From assembly GCA_902801325.1 (NCBI GenBank), contig CADCHQ010000003.1:1-64000 (forward strand): DNA of 64,000 nt. The letters run 5' to 3'. Made by a program: the position numbers and the translations under genes. The DNA is from an uncultured Bacteroidales bacterium. GTDB taxonomy: Bacteria > Bacteroidota > Bacteroidia > Bacteroidales > Bacteroidaceae. Of this stretch, positions 33,873 through 42,639 are shown in pieces (positions within the stretch are counted from its first letter, which is position 1; each line of letters starts with the position of its first letter). The notes beneath the pieces are model-generated. The model did no database searches. It was not told where the DNA came from and saw only the letters and a program-made list of their open reading frames with translations.

Positions 33873-36746
33873 TTAATACCATTCGATGTTGCTCGAATAG
33901 CTTGACTGCTTCTTCCAGCGAAGCACGTCGGCCAGCGAACCGGCGTTGCAGGAGAAGTTGAAGTTGTATGAGCGGTATGGGGCAATTACCATCGAACATC
34001 CCATGTTGAAGCAGTGGAGGTCGCGATTGACGCTGGCCGTCGTCATGGAGAGGCGTTTGTAGTTGAAGTCCCAACCCGATGAGAAGTTGATGTTCCACCC
34101 TTTCGCTATGCGGATGTTGCCCGAGAAGTTCATCGTGTGGGTGAGCTTGTAACCATAACGCATGCGACTGGTGTGGAATCGTCCGCCCGTGTTCTCACGC
34201 ATCGAGATACCATAGCTCACGGTTAAGCTCCAAGGTAGCGTGAAGCGTACATATCCGTCCTCGTCCAGTCCCTCTTTCCCATCGTCCTTGGCCGCATTGC
34301 GCGAACGGGCTCGGTCGGGGTCAACGTTCTGTGCCTCAGGGTCGGTTTCCTCTTCCTCTTCGTCGCTCACGCCTTCCTCGTTTTCTGTTCCCTTCTTGTC
34401 TTTTCCCTTTCCAAAGAGTTTCTTGAAGGTGTCGTTGTTGATGGTGTACGACAGGTTTTGCGACATTCCCTGGAAGCGTCCGAAACGTCCCTGAGAGTAT
34501 TCCGTGTGGTCGCTGACGAAGACGTTGCCGTTCTCATCCACGTCATAGGCATAGGTGGCGAAGACGGCATTCATGCTGAAGGTATAGTTCTTGGTCAGTT
34601 TCAGACGGACACGCATCGATAGGTCGCTCCAGGGGCGCGATTTGGCAGCCAAGTTATACGACATGCTGGCACCGAGTTCGTCGATGAGGCTTATCTTCCG
34701 ATAGCCCGTGGAGTCGCGGTCCGTGCGGACTTTCATCTCGATGTTGTTGGAGACGTCCAGCGTGATGCTTCCCGTCTTTCCTCGCGATACCGTTCCGTAG
34801 AGGGCGCCGGCATAGGGCGAGTACATCACGGTCGACACGTTGCCGTTCTTGTCCGTCTTCACATACGTATCCCAATATCCGAAGCGCGACTGCCCAAAGT
34901 CGGGAGCATAGGAGAAACTGAGGGATGGCGTGAAGACGTGGCGGATGGTCTGAATCTTCTTGCCGCCAAACCAAGGCAGCGGTGTCCAGAATCCGTATAG
35001 CTTGGTGTTGGCCGACAGGGACAAGTTGTAGTTATACACGTTGTTGAAGCCGTAGATGGTGTCGCGCACCACTTGCTGGCTTTCGGTGTCCCACGACTGC
35101 ATGACTTTGTTCGAATACATGCGGTCGGTGAAGTTGAACGAGGGTGTGACGTTGATGTAGTTGAACAGCGTGAACGAGGCGTTGATGGGCACATTGTGTC
35201 GCATGCCGTTGCGCCAGTCCTTGATGAGGTTCGACTTCAGCAGGCGGTTTTCCTTTGTCGTGATGGAGTTGGAGAGCACACCCGTGTAGCTGGCCGAAAT
35301 CTTCTCGTACCAACGCTCCTTTCCCACCGCTTTCTTGCGTTTGAAGGGATAGAAGCGAGCCAGACTGATGGTGAGCGAAGGCAGGGTGACCGATATCATG
35401 CTGTCGCGCATGTTCTGACTCAGGTTGAATGTTCCCGACAGCGTGAGTCCGATGTTGGCGAAAGTCTTTGAATAGGACACCGAACTGGTGCGCGTGCTCT
35501 GGGTGTAGTTCTCCGGGTTGTACATCGAAATCAGGTTGTTGCGCTCGTAGCTCGATGTGGCGAAGTTCACGCTCGCTGAGAAGGTCTGTGAGGGATTGGC
35601 CTTTGCGTCCTGCCTGTGGCTCCATATCACCTTGAAAGACTTCTCCACGTTGTAGTCCGGCATGTTCTTCTCCCCTTCCTTGGTGTTTTGGAAACTAAAG
35701 AAGAAGTTACCCCCAAACTTATAACGCTTGCGATAGGTCGACTGTGCCGACACGCCCCACGAACCTTTCGTGTAGATCTCGCCCAAGGCCTTGAGGTCGA
35801 TGTTGTCGTTGATGGCAAAGTAGTATCCGCCGTCGCGCAGGTAGAAGCCTCTTCGCGTCTCGTCGCCGAAGGTGGGCATGATGAATCCGCTGGAATAATG
35901 TTTCGAAAAGGGGAAGAATCCGTAGGGAATGGCCAACGGCAGGGGCACGTCCTCCACCACCAGATAGGCAGGTCCGAACACCGCGTTCTTGCCAGGTCGC
36001 ACCTTGGCTCGCGTAAGTTTCAGGTAGAAGTGCGGATGCGGGGCGTCGCAAGTCGTGTACTTACCGGTCTGCAGGTAGAGCGTTCCCGTGGAGTCGCGTT
36101 TCGAGTCCTGACTGATGAGGAAGCCCTCGCCCTGCTCCGTATAGACGTTCGTGATGAAGGCCTTCTGCGACTTGAAGTTATAGCTTATGCTGTCCGGTTC
36201 GTAGGAGTCCTCACCCTGCTTGAAGACGGGCGGTCCCTGAACCACTCCTGTCGAATCCTTTCGGCCCACGGCGTGCACGATGCTCGAGTCCAGGTTCATG
36301 CTGATGTGGTCGGCATTCAGTTCTAGGTTCTGGTAGTTCACCTTGCTGTCGCCGTAGAGGTTGGCCCATGAGGTAGAGAAGTCCCACGTGATGCTGTCCT
36401 TGGCGCTGTAGTGCACGGGTTCCTCCAGTGCGCTCTTGCTCACGCTTATGGTGTCGTGCTTCGTCGTGTCCATCTTCGACGTGTCGGGCGCAACCTCCAG
36501 CACGCGGTTCTCGGCCAGCATGGCCATGATACTGTCGGCGTTATAGGTGGAAAGCACGCTATCCACCGTCAGTTGGCGAGCACGCACAGGTACAGAGTCG
36601 GCAATGGAGTCGCGCATGGAGTCCCTAGCTGTCGTGTCCTCCTCTCCCCCACTTCTCGTCATGTTCTGTCGGGGTGGAACGACGGCATAGGCCAGCATGC
36701 ACAGCATGCTCACCAGCATCCACGTTGTCAGTAGTCTCTGTTTCAA
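33873..36746 (-). CDS. lptD: LPS-assembly outer-membrane protein, LptD-like
   Basis: 957 residues. A signal anchor (LLTTWMLVSMLCMLAYAVV) is followed by a Ser/Thr/Asp-rich spacer (about 30-115). The OstA-like periplasmic domain (YSAKDSITWDFSTSWANLYG, DHISMNLDSSIVHAVGRKDS, YNFKSQKAFITNVYTEQGEG) leads into the LptD barrel from about 260: VEDVPLPLAIPYGFFPFSKH, GFIMPTFGDETRRGFYLRDG and many alternating strands to a C-terminal aromatic residue (NIEWY). An acidic insert (about 790-830) lies in a barrel loop. It inserts lipopolysaccharide into the outer leaflet. It is followed on the + side by a long repeat-rich gap. Confidence 0.85.
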   Translation of the reverse strand: MKQRLLTTWMLVSMLCMLAYAVVPPRQNMTRSGGEEDTTARDSMRDSIADSVPVRARQLTVDSVLSTYNADSIMAMLAENRVLEVAPDTSKMDTTKHDTISVSKSALEEPVHYSAKDSITWDFSTSWANLYGDSKVNYQNLELNADHISMNLDSSIVHAVGRKDSTGVVQGPPVFKQGEDSYEPDSISYNFKSQKAFITNVYTEQGEGFLISQDSKRDSTGTLYLQTGKYTTCDAPHPHFYLKLTRAKVRPGKNAVFGPAYLVVEDVPLPLAIPYGFFPFSKHYSSGFIMPTFGDETRRGFYLRDGGYYFAINDNIDLKALGEIYTKGSWGVSAQSTYRKRYKFGGNFFFSFQNTKEGEKNMPDYNVEKSFKVIWSHRQDAKANPSQTFSASVNFATSSYERNNLISMYNPENYTQSTRTSSVSYSKTFANIGLTLSGTFNLSQNMRDSMISVTLPSLTISLARFYPFKRKKAVGKERWYEKISASYTGVLSNSITTKENRLLKSNLIKDWRNGMRHNVPINASFTLFNYINVTPSFNFTDRMYSNKVMQSWDTESQQVVRDTIYGFNNVYNYNLSLSANTKLYGFWTPLPWFGGKKIQTIRHVFTPSLSFSYAPDFGQSRFGYWDTYVKTDKNGNVSTVMYSPYAGALYGTVSRGKTGSITLDVSNNIEMKVRTDRDSTGYRKISLIDELGASMSYNLAAKSRPWSDLSMRVRLKLTKNYTFSMNAVFATYAYDVDENGNVFVSDHTEYSQGRFGRFQGMSQNLSYTINNDTFKKLFGKGKDKKGTENEEGVSDEEEEETDPEAQNVDPDRARSRNAAKDDGKEGLDEDGYVRFTLPWSLTVSYGISMRENTGGRFHTSRMRYGYKLTHTMNFSGNIRIAKGWNINFSSGWDFNYKRLSMTTASVNRDLHCFNMGCSMVIAPYRSYNFNFSCNAGSLADVLRWKKQSSYSSNIEWY

Positions 36747-37070
36747 CTCTTACCTATTTCTACCCAATTGGGTGAGATACCTATGTATCTTTGAGCCCAT
36801 AGAAGGTCACAAAGATACTGCTTTTTCTCGGAATAACGGCTATTCGAAGTGTGAAATAAATCTAAAGACCGCAGATTTCACGATTTTACGATTGGACAAA
36901 AGAACCGAGAAACCTCGTGGAGTTCTCGGTTCTCTACGTTTACATTAGTCCGAGGGCTATTGCAGCAACGGACTCACCCCCTTACCCCAACGGCCCCTCT
37001 CTCCAACCTCCGTTGCAAGCTCCCCAACGCTAACGCCCGACTTGCGTTGCCCCCCGTGGAGAGGAGAACT

Positions 37071-37196
37071 TTACAGGTTCACGGTATAGCAGGCTGAAAC
37101 GCCAGCGGCTGCACTAAGAGCGGCAATCAATGCCGTTAGGATTTTCCAGAGGAACTTGAATAGTTCCCGCTTACGTTCTTGTTTCTCGATATTAAT
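37071..37196 (-). pseudogene. Second smalltalk copy lacking an ATG
   Basis: Thirty-eight codons aligned with the gene at 621-737: EKQERKRELFKFLWKI, then LTALIAALSAAAGVSACYTV and NL. The initiator ATG is replaced by GAG, and only ATT codons in an AATTTAC heptamer array (37194-37222) lie upstream before a stop. The region from GCATTGATTGCC onward is almost base-identical to the first copy, and similarity continues past the stop into TAAAGTTCTCCTC and GGGGGTGAGTCC. No HU-like gene is adjacent. Use of a rare ATT start cannot be excluded. Confidence 0.7.
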
Positions 37197-37450
37197 TTAC
37201 AATTTACAAATTTACGATTTAATTTTTAACAAAAACCGATAAAACCCCTTGTTAGCTTGTTGGGACCGTCTTCGACGGCCTGCGATGCCGTTTGAGTTCG
37301 ACTCTGTAAGTAAACTTCCGCGTCGACTCTTCAATCATCGCGCACTATGTGCTACCCACCAAGCCACAAGGAAAAACCAAAAAAATTATTTCCACAGATA
37401 GAATAAAATAGTTTCAGTTTGCGGTTTTTCTGTCGAAGACAAAGGTTTTT

Positions 37451-37590
37451 CTTTCGAGACCTCGTACCGCCAAGAGGCGGCGGATGGAATAGGCGGAACA
37501 GATCAAGCTTGTTTGAGACTGGACAAACTATTTCAAACGACAAGGCCGAAAGGCCTAAGAGGTCGTAGAAAGGGTTTTCATTGTTTTTTT
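37451..37590 (+). ncRNA. Candidate structured RNA, unknown family
   Basis: A compact multi-stem fold can be drawn by eye. The outer stem pairs CTTTC (37451-55)/GAAAG (37568-72) and GACCTC (37458-63)/GAGGTC (37559-64). It encloses three hairpins: CCGCC-AAGA-GGCGG (37467-80), GTTTGA/TCAAAC (37511-16 and 37533-38), and AGGCC-GAAA-GGCCT (37543-56, GNRA loop). TTTT and TTTTTTT follow at 37575 and 37584. It is not a tRNA, and the motifs of RNase P RNA, tmRNA or SRP RNA are not seen. The strand is inferred from the T-runs. Confidence 0.4.
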
Positions 37591-37877
37591 GAAGTTGGTT
37601 GTTTTGCTTTTCTTTGACGATTAAATTACTTTATACATTATTCATTCTTCATTAGCGATGCCGCTGCATCGCGCTTAGGTTTGCGGTCAATTGAACAATT
37701 ATTCGGCGCGCTTCGAACGCTTATTCTCCGACCTTCGAATCTAATGCAAAGATACAAAGTATCTTTGACATGTGCAAATTATAAACGTCGATTTGGGGCC
37801 AAATTCAGCACGATAAGGGGCGATTTTCAGCAAGGGAGGATATTAAAGAGAGAACAAGCTGTCGAGACCGAACAAAC

Positions 37878-38005
37878 GAACAGATGAACAGATGAACAAT
37901 TAAAAAAATCATGGTTGAAAAATTTTACTTTATTATATTATATAAATATAATATAATAAAGTAACTCTAAATCTATAGAGCCAAAAACGAACTGTTCATC
38001 TGTTC
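37878..38005. repeat. Nested inverted repeat with AT-palindrome core
   Basis: Outer arms GAACAGATGAACAG (37878-37891) and CTGTTCATCTGTTC (37992-38005) are perfect complements. Inside, 37927-37943 and 37946-37962 form a perfect 17-bp hairpin of A/T (begins ACTTTATTATA) with a two-base loop. It lies 92 bases upstream of the four-helix-bundle suffix gene. No gene is seen in the rest of the 36747-38097 gap apart from the smalltalk remnant and the RNA candidate. Confidence 0.8.
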
Positions 38006-38097
38006 GAACTGTTCGCTGGGGTTATTTTATCTCGTTTTGAAAAGTTCTTTATTATTTCCTTAAATGATTATTTATTTTGTATATTTGTGGGCGAAAC

Positions 38098-38853
38098 ATG
38101 AAAGACAAAAACATACAGATTGCAAATTTCGGATATTACTGGCTCGACACGTGGGTGATGGCCAACGTGATACAGTTGGCAACGCAGGACTTCTGTGCCC
38201 GCTTCCTGAATCATTCTAACGACCCCTGCGGACGGCAGTATGACCAGATGACACAGGCGGCACGCTCGGCACAAGCCAACATCGCAGAGGGCAATTCGCG
38301 CCACTCGACCTCGAAGGAAACCGAAATGAAACTGACCGATGTGGCTCGCGCCACCCTGTCGGAACTGGCCAACGACTACCTCAACTGGTTGATGCGGCAC
38401 GAACGGGCACCATGGTCCAAGCACTCGGCAGAATACATGCACGTGGCTAACATACGGCTGGACAAACCAACATACACGGATGACGTGCAGTACCAAAGCA
38501 GCATGCACATCCTCAGACAAAAGCATCTCTTCGATGCTTGGCTGACCAGCGACGACTCCATGGCCGTGGCCAACTGCATACTGGTGTTGTGCAACCGGCT
38601 TATCATGATGCTTGGCAAGCAGATAGAGAACCAGTTGGCAGCCTTCCGTGAGGAGGGTGGCTTCACCGAGGCTCTGACGGCCGAACGTCTTGCTTACCGC
38701 ACAGAGCAGAGCAAACGGGACGATGCCCCCAAGTGTCCCGTGTGTGGTGAAACCATGATTAAACGGGTTGCCAAGAAAGGCATAAACTCCGGCAAGGAAT
38801 TCTGGAGCTGTTCTGCTTACCCCAGGTGCAACGGGACGAGGAAGATTGAGTGA
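38098..38853 (+). CDS. Four-helix-bundle suffix protein with topoisomerase-type zinc finger
   Basis: 251 residues from ATG 38098 (MKDKNIQIANFGYYWLDTW). The N-terminal 190 residues are helical and match the 'four helix bundle suffix domain' group: QYDQMTQAARSAQANIAEGN, then STSKETEMKLTDVARATLSEL, the same helix motif as the shorter four-helix-bundle proteins in this window. The C-terminus (about 212-250) is a zinc finger of the topoisomerase I type: CPVCGETMIKRVAKKG, with FWSCSAYPRCNGTRKI. It should bind nucleic acid. A TATATTTG box at 38080-38087 implies a leader of only about 6 bases. Function unknown. Confidence 0.85.
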   Translation: MKDKNIQIANFGYYWLDTWVMANVIQLATQDFCARFLNHSNDPCGRQYDQMTQAARSAQANIAEGNSRHSTSKETEMKLTDVARATLSELANDYLNWLMRHERAPWSKHSAEYMHVANIRLDKPTYTDDVQYQSSMHILRQKHLFDAWLTSDDSMAVANCILVLCNRLIMMLGKQIENQLAAFREEGGFTEALTAERLAYRTEQSKRDDAPKCPVCGETMIKRVAKKGINSGKEFWSCSAYPRCNGTRKIE

Positions 38854-39022
38854 GGGGGGGATCGTAATGGTTTGATGGCGTTGTTACGGGATTACGTAAT
38901 TACGCGATAACGTTATGACGAGATTATGAGAAAAGAGCCAATCTTCTCTCTTTCAGCTGGTTAGGCATGTTTGTTTAGTGCAAAAGCGGCTTTGCCTGCA
39001 GAGGACGCTGCAGGCAATGTCA

Positions 39023-39099
39023 AAGGCTGCGATTGAGCAAGAGCAGAATGAAGTTTACTTCGATTATGCCGAGCGTGAGCAGGCTCGAGACGCAGTCTC
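39023..39099 (-). repeat. 77-bp palindromic element in a heptamer array
   Basis: On the minus strand it reads GAGACTGCGTCTCGAGCCTG through the GAAGTAAACTTC hairpin to CAATCGCAGCCTT. It is 11 x 7 bases long. It is flanked in phase by AATGTCA (39016-39022) and AATGTCT, AATGTTA, AATGTCA (39100-39120). It lies in the 482-base gap after the four-helix-bundle suffix gene, which otherwise holds ATTACG-type repeats (about 38885-38930). Confidence 0.9.
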
Positions 39100-39120
39100 A
39101 ATGTCTAATGTTAAATGTCA

Positions 39121-39216
39121 AAAAAGCCTCTCTCCCATAGAAAGAGGAAGCCTCTCTCCCAAAGAAAGAGGGTTTTTTGTCCTCCCCGGGGAGGACAGGA
39201 AGGGGCTATTCGGAGC
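39121..39216. repeat. CTCTCCC/GGGGAGG hairpin repeats
   Basis: Two direct copies of GCCTCTCTCCCA(A/T)AGAAAGAGG and a GTCCTCCCCGGGGAGGAC palindrome belong to the C-rich hairpin family of this window. Confidence 0.6.
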
Positions 39217-39276
39217 GATTCCTGACGGAGTCGCTTTGATTTTACTCAGCTTCCCCAACTATTCCACCCCAAACTT

Positions 39277-39307
39277 TTTGCTTTTCCAGAATCAATTCGT
39301 AATTTTG
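39277..39307 (+). promoter_or_regulatory. Promoter of the 39336 gene
   Basis: TTTG at 39277-39280 and TAATTTTG at 39300-39307 (preceded by TTCG), spacer 19 bases. The leader would be about 22 bases. Confidence 0.7.
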
Positions 39308-39335
39308 TGGGCAAATAAATAGAAATATCTATACT

Positions 39336-40241
39336 ATGAAAGAGTTTCTGGAATTACGCGTCGTTAAGGATTTTGCCCATATCCTTTTCAGGGAAGACGA
39401 GGGAAAAGACCTTGGTTCCGTAAAGCTAGTTCGGGTTGATACAAGTGATCCTATTTATGAGGAGATTGGGAAAACACAAAAAATGATTAGGGAAAAATAC
39501 GATAGTGCTCTCTATTTTGGTTGGGAATACATTAGGGAATACACCGAGAAAGAATTACTTGAAGCTCGTTTCTTCCAAATTATCCCCAAATTGTTCACTC
39601 TCGCAGGTGAGGAGTGTGGAACAAAATACGACGATTCTTGTGCTTGCCCTATCTGCGGTTCCGGCGGAAAGATAATACCCCCTTTAAAAATAAGGAGGAG
39701 CCGTATACCCAAGACGGATATCAGCATAACATTGGCGCGAGGAGAAGAAATCCTTGTCTCGGAAAAGTTCAGGCAAGTCATGGAGGATAATCACATGAGG
39801 GGACTGCGGTTTGAGCCAGTCTATTCTGGGCGGAAACAAATTGATTATTTCCAGCTTTTACCAGAGCAATACATTGATATGTCAAAAAAGACAGTATTCG
39901 GTTGTAGACCCTTTGATTATAGTGAAAGATCTGAAGGTTGCTACGGCTTTCCTTTACCAGATGGAAAAGGAGGATTCTATCGTCCATTTAATCCACCTGA
40001 AGTATACAAATGCCCTAATGGAGACAATCTCGGATTGAATATTTTATCTGAAGCTTATATCAAGGACAGCCCTATTCTGAAGGATCTGGATTATTTTGCC
40101 AGCACTCAAACCGTAGGTTTGAAAAAAAATCTTTTCCGTCCCTTCCACCTGCTCTTCTGCTCCAATCGTATGATGCAAATAATCAAGGAAAACAAGTTAA
40201 AGGGCTTCAAACTTGAAGTAGCGCACGTCGTGGACGAATGA
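39336..40241 (+). CDS. Hypothetical protein with CxxCG motif, possibly immunity-like
   Basis: 301 residues, soluble. A middle segment CACPICGSGGKI (about 106-117) has a single CxxCG motif, followed by the region ILVSEKFRQVMEDNHMRGLR and FEPV (about 137-160), which resembles the 'S-erf---l-GL-F-PV' block of Imm11/SitI6-type immunity proteins. The rest (YFQLLPEQYIDMSKKTVFGC and CPNGDNLGLN) is unfamiliar. No toxin gene is adjacent; the gene stands alone with its own promoter between repeats. I do not recognise it with certainty. Confidence 0.4.
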   Translation: MKEFLELRVVKDFAHILFREDEGKDLGSVKLVRVDTSDPIYEEIGKTQKMIREKYDSALYFGWEYIREYTEKELLEARFFQIIPKLFTLAGEECGTKYDDSCACPICGSGGKIIPPLKIRRSRIPKTDISITLARGEEILVSEKFRQVMEDNHMRGLRFEPVYSGRKQIDYFQLLPEQYIDMSKKTVFGCRPFDYSERSEGCYGFPLPDGKGGFYRPFNPPEVYKCPNGDNLGLNILSEAYIKDSPILKDLDYFASTQTVGLKKNLFRPFHLLFCSNRMMQIIKENKLKGFKLEVAHVVDE

Positions 40242-40362
40242 TTTCTTTCAATACCATATAAAGTTCCTACGGGGACGCTTCGTTGTTTTTCACTGGAATT
40301 TGTACTTTCTTACTCCACTTTGCTACGCAATCGTCCAATCGTGAAATCGTGAAATTGTCCAA

Positions 40363-40863
40363 TTATCTAAGACTAAACATTTCGTGCCAATGACGGAAGC
40401 GTTCGACGCCTTCTGCGCCGAATTTCGACAGACTCCTTATCACACCTTCGTAGTCCTTCGGGCGGTCGATGCGGGACTTGGAGAAGAACTTGTCGGCATA
40501 ACAAATCACTTGCTCTTCCAAGGTCTCGGGCAGCCAGCCGGGCAGTCCGGCACCCGTGTGGCGCTCGGCAACTCTGGCGTGACGGGGAAGGCCCTCCTGA
40601 CGCAGCATCTCCCCTCCTACCTGACCGTGACGGAGATAGGGTTCTGTGCCAAAGCACTTGATGCCAGGAGCATCGCACCGGATGATGCCGATGTCGTGAA
40701 GCATGGCGGCCTCGAAGATGAAGTCCTGGTCGAGATCGAGTTCGGGATGGGCCTGACAGATTCGAAGTGCCAAGTCTGCCACCTGACGGCTGTGACGGAG
40801 CAGGATGTCCTCCAACTCCGGTTGCCCAGCATAATATTTGTGGATGAGTGCCTCGGGGTTCAT
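40363..40863 (-). CDS. HD-domain phosphohydrolase
   Basis: 166 residues. The HD motif is AAMLHDIGIIRCDAPGI (His-Asp at about 53-54), with an upstream metal-ligand His in LLRHSRQVADLAL (His24) and later H-rich YLRHGQVGGEML and AERHTGAGLP. The pattern fits small HDIG-type hydrolases acting on a nucleotide or phosphate ester. The start overlaps the C10 protease stop by four bases (40860-40863), so the two are co-translated at the end of the arginine cluster. Confidence 0.85.
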   Translation of the reverse strand: MNPEALIHKYYAGQPELEDILLRHSRQVADLALRICQAHPELDLDQDFIFEAAMLHDIGIIRCDAPGIKCFGTEPYLRHGQVGGEMLRQEGLPRHARVAERHTGAGLPGWLPETLEEQVICYADKFFSKSRIDRPKDYEGVIRSLSKFGAEGVERFRHWHEMFSLR

Positions 40864-42623
40864 GGAATCAGTATCTTCTTGCCGTGCTTGATGTATATGC
40901 CTCTGGGGAATGATGAAGTGAACTTGCGGCCTGCAAGGTCATACAACTCTGAACTCTGAACTCTGCGCTCTGAACTGGACCGAAGGTCCTTAATTCCGTC
41001 CGCCGCCTCATGGCTGTTTACCGTAAACGTGTACTCTTTTTTAATGGTCCACGGGCAGCGCACCCTAAGGGTATAAGTCTTGCCGTCCTCGAGGTGCTGG
41101 AAGCGCGTAGTGGCTCGGTATGTGTCACCGCCTGCCAAGGACAGCACTTCCCAGTGGCGTTCGTCGATGTCGCTCCCTTCGGGAAACAGGCAATAGGTGA
41201 CAAGATTGCCGGCAAAACCTGCTTCGGCAAGGTTCGAGATATCCAGCGAGAGTTGGGCCACAAGATTGTCGCCATACGTCCACAACTCATACTCCACATC
41301 TCCGAAAATCAGTTTGGGGGCGGTCCCTTCCTTCACGTCAACGTCCATCTTGTAGGGCAAAGTGATGTCGTCGGCCGAGAAAGCCAGTATGCGCTGTCCC
41401 TTTTCCGTGAAGTTGCAATAGACGGGCCACGTCTTCCTCTGTCCCGGAGCCAGGTTGACAGCAGAAAGCCCCACGTAGTCGGCTTGCTCGAATATGGCGG
41501 TGTCGGTGGGCAGATAGGTCAATACCTCGAAGGTGAAGTTAAGGCTGTCGGCTGAGGTGTTCCGCATGGTGAAGTCGGCCACTACGAAGCCTTCCGTGTC
41601 GGGCTGGCGGCGGAAAGAGATGTCGTCGACCACCACTCCGGCAAAGGCAACTTCGGACCTGAGCGTGTCGAATATGTCGATGACGAAGTCCTCGGGATGG
41701 ATGAAGAGTGCAGTCTGATTGGAGAAGAAACCCTCGTTCTGCCCCACTGCCGTCTCGTTGCCCAGACTCTCGAAGGGATTGAGATAGTCGAGGTCGAAAT
41801 AGCCGTCGTACATGCCGTCGTAGCCCCACACGAGGTGATAGAAGCCTTCCTCGTCCACCCCGTCGATGTTGAAAGCATGACCGCTGAGCGCCATGTTGTG
41901 ACCCGTGTAGCAGATGGGGCGCCCGCTTTCGAGTTCGTTGCGCAGCATCCTGTTCCAGGCGGGAGACGAATACATGGCTCGCGAGACGTAGGCCAGCGTC
42001 TTGTAATCGAACACCCGCCATAGCGGTTCGAACGCCCTGCCCAGATTGGCGCCGCTGCTCGTGGGACTCCAGTTCATGTGAGCCGCCATTCCGCAATAAT
42101 ACGTGAGGTCGGCCACCGCCTGAGCCTCCTGGTCGGTAAATCCTTGACTGTAGTCGTCGAGAATGTGAGCCCAGTCGATGGGCGTTCCGGGCATTACGGT
42201 CTCTATCTTGTAATGCTCTGTCTCCCAACCCCATAGCGTGTCGATGAGTGCCTCGGGATAACGATAGAACGTGAGCACCTGTTCCATGCAGGTGGCAACG
42301 CAGCCGGAGATGCTGCGTGTGCTGCTCGTCTTCCCGTCATCATAGATGTAATAGGGGCAACGGCGATTGAAGGGGTCTTCCTGATGGCGACGAGTCTTGA
42401 GCAACGGACTGACCGCCTTGCCACGCAGGCGTTCGGCGTATCGGGGACGGGTCTGATAGACGCGAAGCATCTCCTGCAAGCCGACAGGCATATCGTCGGT
42501 AATCCGGTTGGGATTGAACTGCAGGCTATGAGCCAGGACACGACCATCCTTCCTGATCTGGTGTTTCTGTCCCAGAACAGGAGCTGCAACGAGCAGCAGC
42601 AGGAGCCAGAGATAGCGTTTCAT
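40860..42623 (-). CDS. C10-family cysteine protease (streptopain-like)
   Basis: 587 residues with a signal peptide (MKRYLWLLLLLVAAPVLG). The catalytic Cys108 is in SISGCVATCMEQ and His249 in LSGHAFNIDG, with VWGYDGMYDGYFDL behind it, as in streptopain and interpain. The prodomain is at about 20-85. Beta domains follow (about 330-555), then a short tail YDLAGRKFTSSFPRGIYIKH (C-terminal, T9SS-like). The linker before the tail (LRSSSERRVQSSEL) is encoded by a GAACTCT heptamer array (40944-40978). Probably secreted by type IX secretion. It lies 16 bases after argH. Confidence 0.92.
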   Translation of the reverse strand: MKRYLWLLLLLVAAPVLGQKHQIRKDGRVLAHSLQFNPNRITDDMPVGLQEMLRVYQTRPRYAERLRGKAVSPLLKTRRHQEDPFNRRCPYYIYDDGKTSSTRSISGCVATCMEQVLTFYRYPEALIDTLWGWETEHYKIETVMPGTPIDWAHILDDYSQGFTDQEAQAVADLTYYCGMAAHMNWSPTSSGANLGRAFEPLWRVFDYKTLAYVSRAMYSSPAWNRMLRNELESGRPICYTGHNMALSGHAFNIDGVDEEGFYHLVWGYDGMYDGYFDLDYLNPFESLGNETAVGQNEGFFSNQTALFIHPEDFVIDIFDTLRSEVAFAGVVVDDISFRRQPDTEGFVVADFTMRNTSADSLNFTFEVLTYLPTDTAIFEQADYVGLSAVNLAPGQRKTWPVYCNFTEKGQRILAFSADDITLPYKMDVDVKEGTAPKLIFGDVEYELWTYGDNLVAQLSLDISNLAEAGFAGNLVTYCLFPEGSDIDERHWEVLSLAGGDTYRATTRFQHLEDGKTYTLRVRCPWTIKKEYTFTVNSHEAADGIKDLRSSSERRVQSSELYDLAGRKFTSSFPRGIYIKHGKKILIP

Positions 42624-42639
42624 GGCTAAAAACGTGAGT

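Noticed and set aside
37241..37345. tRNA-like or att remnant
   Set aside because: A GAGTTCGACTC segment recalls a T-arm, but no cloverleaf can be drawn and no integrase is near.
37352..37543. 63-residue minus-strand gene
   Set aside because: No family resemblance, and it overlaps the region that folds as RNA.
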